This document shows positions 4,580-6,934 of a stretch of 6,934 nucleotides of DNA, in pieces. The stretch is from positions 1 through 6,934 of the forward strand of contig DGOS01000041.1 in the NCBI GenBank assembly GCA_002390155.1. The letters are read 5' to 3'. The notes beneath the pieces were generated by a model. The model saw nothing but the letters and a program-made list of their open reading frames with translations. It did not search any database and was not told the origin of the DNA. The stretch comes from Hyphomicrobiaceae bacterium UBA4460 (GTDB lineage: Bacteria; Pseudomonadota; Alphaproteobacteria; Rhizobiales; Methyloligellaceae). Position numbers and translations under genes: made by a program. The stretch's first letter is position 1, and every line of letters begins with the position of its first letter.

Positions 4580-6934
4580 TAATACTGGGGATTCTGGAAC
4601 GTTCTGGTCGGTTCCGGCTTCGTCTTTGCGGCCGCCCGTCCCGCCGGCACACCGCCACCGTGGAAATCAAAAATTTGCCGGAAGATTCCCGGTGCCATGA
4701 CCGACATCGGATTGACCAGCACGGTGGGATCATCGAGCTTACCCTTGATGGCGAAGGTAATGCCCACCACGCCTTCGCCCTGGCGCCCGACAAACACGCG
4801 GCCAAGAATTGGAATGGCACCGAGCGCGGAGTTGAGACCGTAGAGCGGCACATAGGTGCCACCAAGGGCGACGGTCTGCGATTTAAAGTCCACCGTGCCG
4901 CGCATGGTGGCGCCGAGCTGCGGTCCGTTGATGTAGGCATCGCGTAAGCGGAACTTGCCGCCGCCGACGACGAACGGCGCGCGCAGCCGTTTGAACTTAA
5001 TCTTTGATCTGGCGATGTGCTTCTTGTTTTCCTGACCGAGCACGGCGACGGAGCTCGGATCGGTGAGCACGTCGGCGACCACGCGATCGCCAACGACATT
5101 GAAGTTGGTCGCCCATAGGGTTCCAGACTTCGTGCCGCGCCCGCCAGCGTCCATATTGACCTGAAGCGAGGCCTGACCGCCCTCGATGCTGCGATAGAAT
5201 CCAATCAATCGGAACACCGAACCGGCATCAAGCGACTCGGCCTTGAGAATCCGCGCGCCGTTCTTCATCGTCAGCTGCGCACTGGCCGCCGACTTGCCGT
5301 TCAGCTTGCCCTTACCGCGCAGCGCCGTCAGCCGGCCGCTGCGCTTCTTGAGCATGACGTCCATGTCCGTGGCGTATGTGTCGTCGAAGCCGATCACGCG
5401 CCCGATCTTCGCCGTAAAATCGATGCCGAAAGGATCGTCGGGCTCCGCCGAGCCGTCTTCAGCCAGTTGGCCCGCAGAGAACAGCGAGCGGAAGAATTGC
5501 CTGCCGTCATAGCTCGGGCCTTCGGCGTGAATAACGAGAACCTGGTCCTCGCGAACCTTCGCGGTGATCTCCATGTGGGTCAGCTCGTTCACCGAAAAGT
5601 CGGAGAAATAGAAGCTCTTCAGCTGCTGCTCTGGCCCGAGCGCGATCTTGCCGTGAACGGCGATGTCGTCGCCAATGATCTTAAAATTGTCGAGGCCGGT
5701 TGAGCCGTCGTCTTGTTGGTCCACGTCGAAGCTGACCTTCGCCGCCTTGCCGGCCGGTTTGGTCCAACCCATGCTGCCGAACAAGAGCTCCGCATTGCCC
5801 AGGTCCGCCTCCATGCTCAATTGCTGAGTCCCCTGCCCCAGCCCCTTGACGAACAGGGTCAGCGGAACCGTCCCCTTCACGAGGTGATTGACCTTGATAC
5901 CAAGTTGCTTGCGCAAATTTTCGTCGAGGTTCGCGCTGACTTGAATCGGCGGCTGCTCCTCGTCTGCTGCGTAGAACACGCGTTGCCAGAAAATTTCGGC
6001 GGGCACGCCCTTGATCTTGATGTCCCCGCGCGCCGTGACGCCTTCCTCGGACAGGCCCACGTTCAGCGCACCGCCCTCGATGCCCATGTCGCCAACAATG
6101 TTCGAGGCAATGGCATCGTTGAGTTGCGCCTGGCCGCTCATCTTGATCTCTTTGAAATCAAGATCGTGCTTCAACGGCATGGCCAGGGTGAATGCCCCCT
6201 CGGCGCTGCCCCCAAGAAAATCGGGCTTCATGCCCACTTCCTGGAGGTAGCCCAGGGGTTCATGGTCGAGAAGCTTCATGACCGTGGGCGTCGGGGCACC
6301 GGCGTGAAACGAAACGACGCCCTGCTGCGGATCCTCGCGCAGATCGGGAATGTAGAAGCGCCCTTCGCCAAGTTGGATCTCTTGCCCTTCAGCCACGACA
6401 ATCTTGGCGCGGGGGATATCGACCGTGAATTCCGTTCCGGTGATCGTGAGTCTTCCCTGACCCGTGACCACGGGCGGCAACTCCGAAATATAGGCGATGC
6501 CCGTGTCCTTGAAGTTGAGCTCGACATTGACGGCGCCTTCGGGCGTATCGCCACCTTGCTCAAGGACCGCGAGCGCGCCGGCCGGAAGCGCCACCTTGAA
6601 ATGCCCGCCAAGGAGCTGGCCGCCGGTCACCCGCTCCAGAACCCATTCCCGCGCCTTGCCCGCCACAAATTTGGGCCATAGCAGTTTGAGCGTGTCGATG
6701 GGCATGGGCGAGACTTCGCCGGCGAGGCTGATCGCCGGGGAATCGGGTGCGTCGACCACGTTGCCCGACGCCGTGATCTGGGCATCTCCCGAACGGATGA
6801 CAAAACGCGACAGCGTTAAGTGACCGTCCTTCGGCGCGAGACTTCCCACGGCGGTCCACTCGTCAATCGTGATGGGCTCCAGTCCGTGCTCCTCGACGCC
6901 GAACACGGCGTCGTCGCCCTTTATCGAAAAGTTC
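4579..6934 (-). CDS. DUF3971/AsmA-like domain protein (YhdP type), 5' end outside window
   Basis: The C-terminal 784 codons of a large envelope protein. The frame is open to the right edge, so the real start lies beyond 6934; the GTG at 6906 is simply an internal valine. The visible part is a long run of alternating beta-strand sequence with repeated glycine turns, as expected for the beta-groove of AsmA-like proteins. The last 216 residues match the AsmA-like C-terminal domain. Within them, DAGSVFRLIGFYRSIEGG opens the region, IPILGRVFVGRQGEGVVGITFAIKG precedes the end, and VNPMSVMAPGIFRQIF lies about 45 residues before the C-terminus. A short, proline- and lysine-containing tail follows. 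An N-terminal membrane anchor is usual in the family but would be outside. YhdP, TamB and YdbH of E. coli support phospholipid movement to the outer membrane; a similar periplasm-spanning role is inferred here. Alphaproteobacterial members are often above 1,000 residues, so several hundred may be missing. It is convergent with tyrS, with 12 bases between stops. Confidence 0.88.
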   Translation of the reverse strand, partial: NFSIKGDDAVFGVEEHGLEPITIDEWTAVGSLAPKDGHLTLSRFVIRSGDAQITASGNVVDAPDSPAISLAGEVSPMPIDTLKLLWPKFVAGKAREWVLERVTGGQLLGGHFKVALPAGALAVLEQGGDTPEGAVNVELNFKDTGIAYISELPPVVTGQGRLTITGTEFTVDIPRAKIVVAEGQEIQLGEGRFYIPDLREDPQQGVVSFHAGAPTPTVMKLLDHEPLGYLQEVGMKPDFLGGSAEGAFTLAMPLKHDLDFKEIKMSGQAQLNDAIASNIVGDMGIEGGALNVGLSEEGVTARGDIKIKGVPAEIFWQRVFYAADEEQPPIQVSANLDENLRKQLGIKVNHLVKGTVPLTLFVKGLGQGTQQLSMEADLGNAELLFGSMGWTKPAGKAAKVSFDVDQQDDGSTGLDNFKIIGDDIAVHGKIALGPEQQLKSFYFSDFSVNELTHMEITAKVREDQVLVIHAEGPSYDGRQFFRSLFSAGQLAEDGSAEPDDPFGIDFTAKIGRVIGFDDTYATDMDVMLKKRSGRLTALRGKGKLNGKSAASAQLTMKNGARILKAESLDAGSVFRLIGFYRSIEGGQASLQVNMDAGGRGTKSGTLWATNFNVVGDRVVADVLTDPSSVAVLGQENKKHIARSKIKFKRLRAPFVVGGGKFRLRDAYINGPQLGATMRGTVDFKSQTVALGGTYVPLYGLNSALGAIPILGRVFVGRQGEGVVGITFAIKGKLDDPTVLVNPMSVMAPGIFRQIFDFHGGGVPAGRAAAKTKPEPTRTFQNPQY

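Noticed and set aside
4563..5204. 213-residue minus-strand frame beside the end of the AsmA-like gene
   Set aside because: It is a shifted-frame shadow of the same strand; the family C-terminal motifs are in the other frame.
5713..6681. 322-residue plus-strand frame
   Set aside because: It is antisense to the AsmA-like gene. The opposing frame is longer, carries the family signature and continues through the window edge.
1..6934. Mobile element, CRISPR array, tRNA or rRNA
   Set aside because: No transposase, integrase, spaced repeats, terminal repeats, cloverleaf or rRNA segments were seen. The genes are housekeeping types with uniform composition.

Overview
The window looks like ordinary chromosomal DNA from an alphaproteobacterium, most likely of the Hyphomicrobiales (Rhizobiales). 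The DNA is GC-rich and the codons favour G or C in the third position. The strongest clue is gene order: a NifS/IscS-type cysteine desulfurase directly ahead of sufB, with a COG2945-type alpha/beta hydrolase diverging from it, is a layout familiar from rhizobial suf loci. An Irr-type (ICE-like) operator candidate at the head of the operon agrees with this. The genus cannot be fixed from the sequence; a Methyloceanibacter- or Hyphomicrobium-like organism is only a guess.

Layout. Positions 1-1079 (minus) hold the first 359 codons of sufB, which starts with GTG and runs off the left edge. Thirty bases upstream of it, 1110-2261 (minus) encodes a 383-residue group I cysteine desulfurase. The 277-base region 2262-2538 separates this operon from the hydrolase gene at 2539-3210 (plus). 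It carries a good sigma-70-like promoter pointing at the suf genes, an ICE-like palindrome just downstream of the expected start site, and a leader hairpin. After a 102-base gap with nested inverted repeats and an 8-codon upstream reading frame, tyrS lies at 3313-4566 (plus). Converging on it, with only 12 bases between the stop codons, is a long reading frame (4579-6934, minus, 5' end outside the window) for a DUF3971/AsmA-like envelope protein of the YhdP type.

How the genes work together. The desulfurase takes sulfur from cysteine, and SufB with SufC and SufD (expected beyond the left edge) builds Fe-S clusters. The promoter and ICE-like site suggest iron-responsive control of this operon. 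The hydrolase may share the divergent control region, but no direct link to Fe-S assembly can be read from the sequence. tyrS is a housekeeping translation gene. The AsmA-like protein belongs to a family tied to lipid transport to, or homeostasis of, the outer membrane, and is functionally unrelated to its neighbours.

I see no mobile element, CRISPR array, tRNA or rRNA. No clearly new system is visible. The points most worth a second look are the suf control region and the leader of tyrS.
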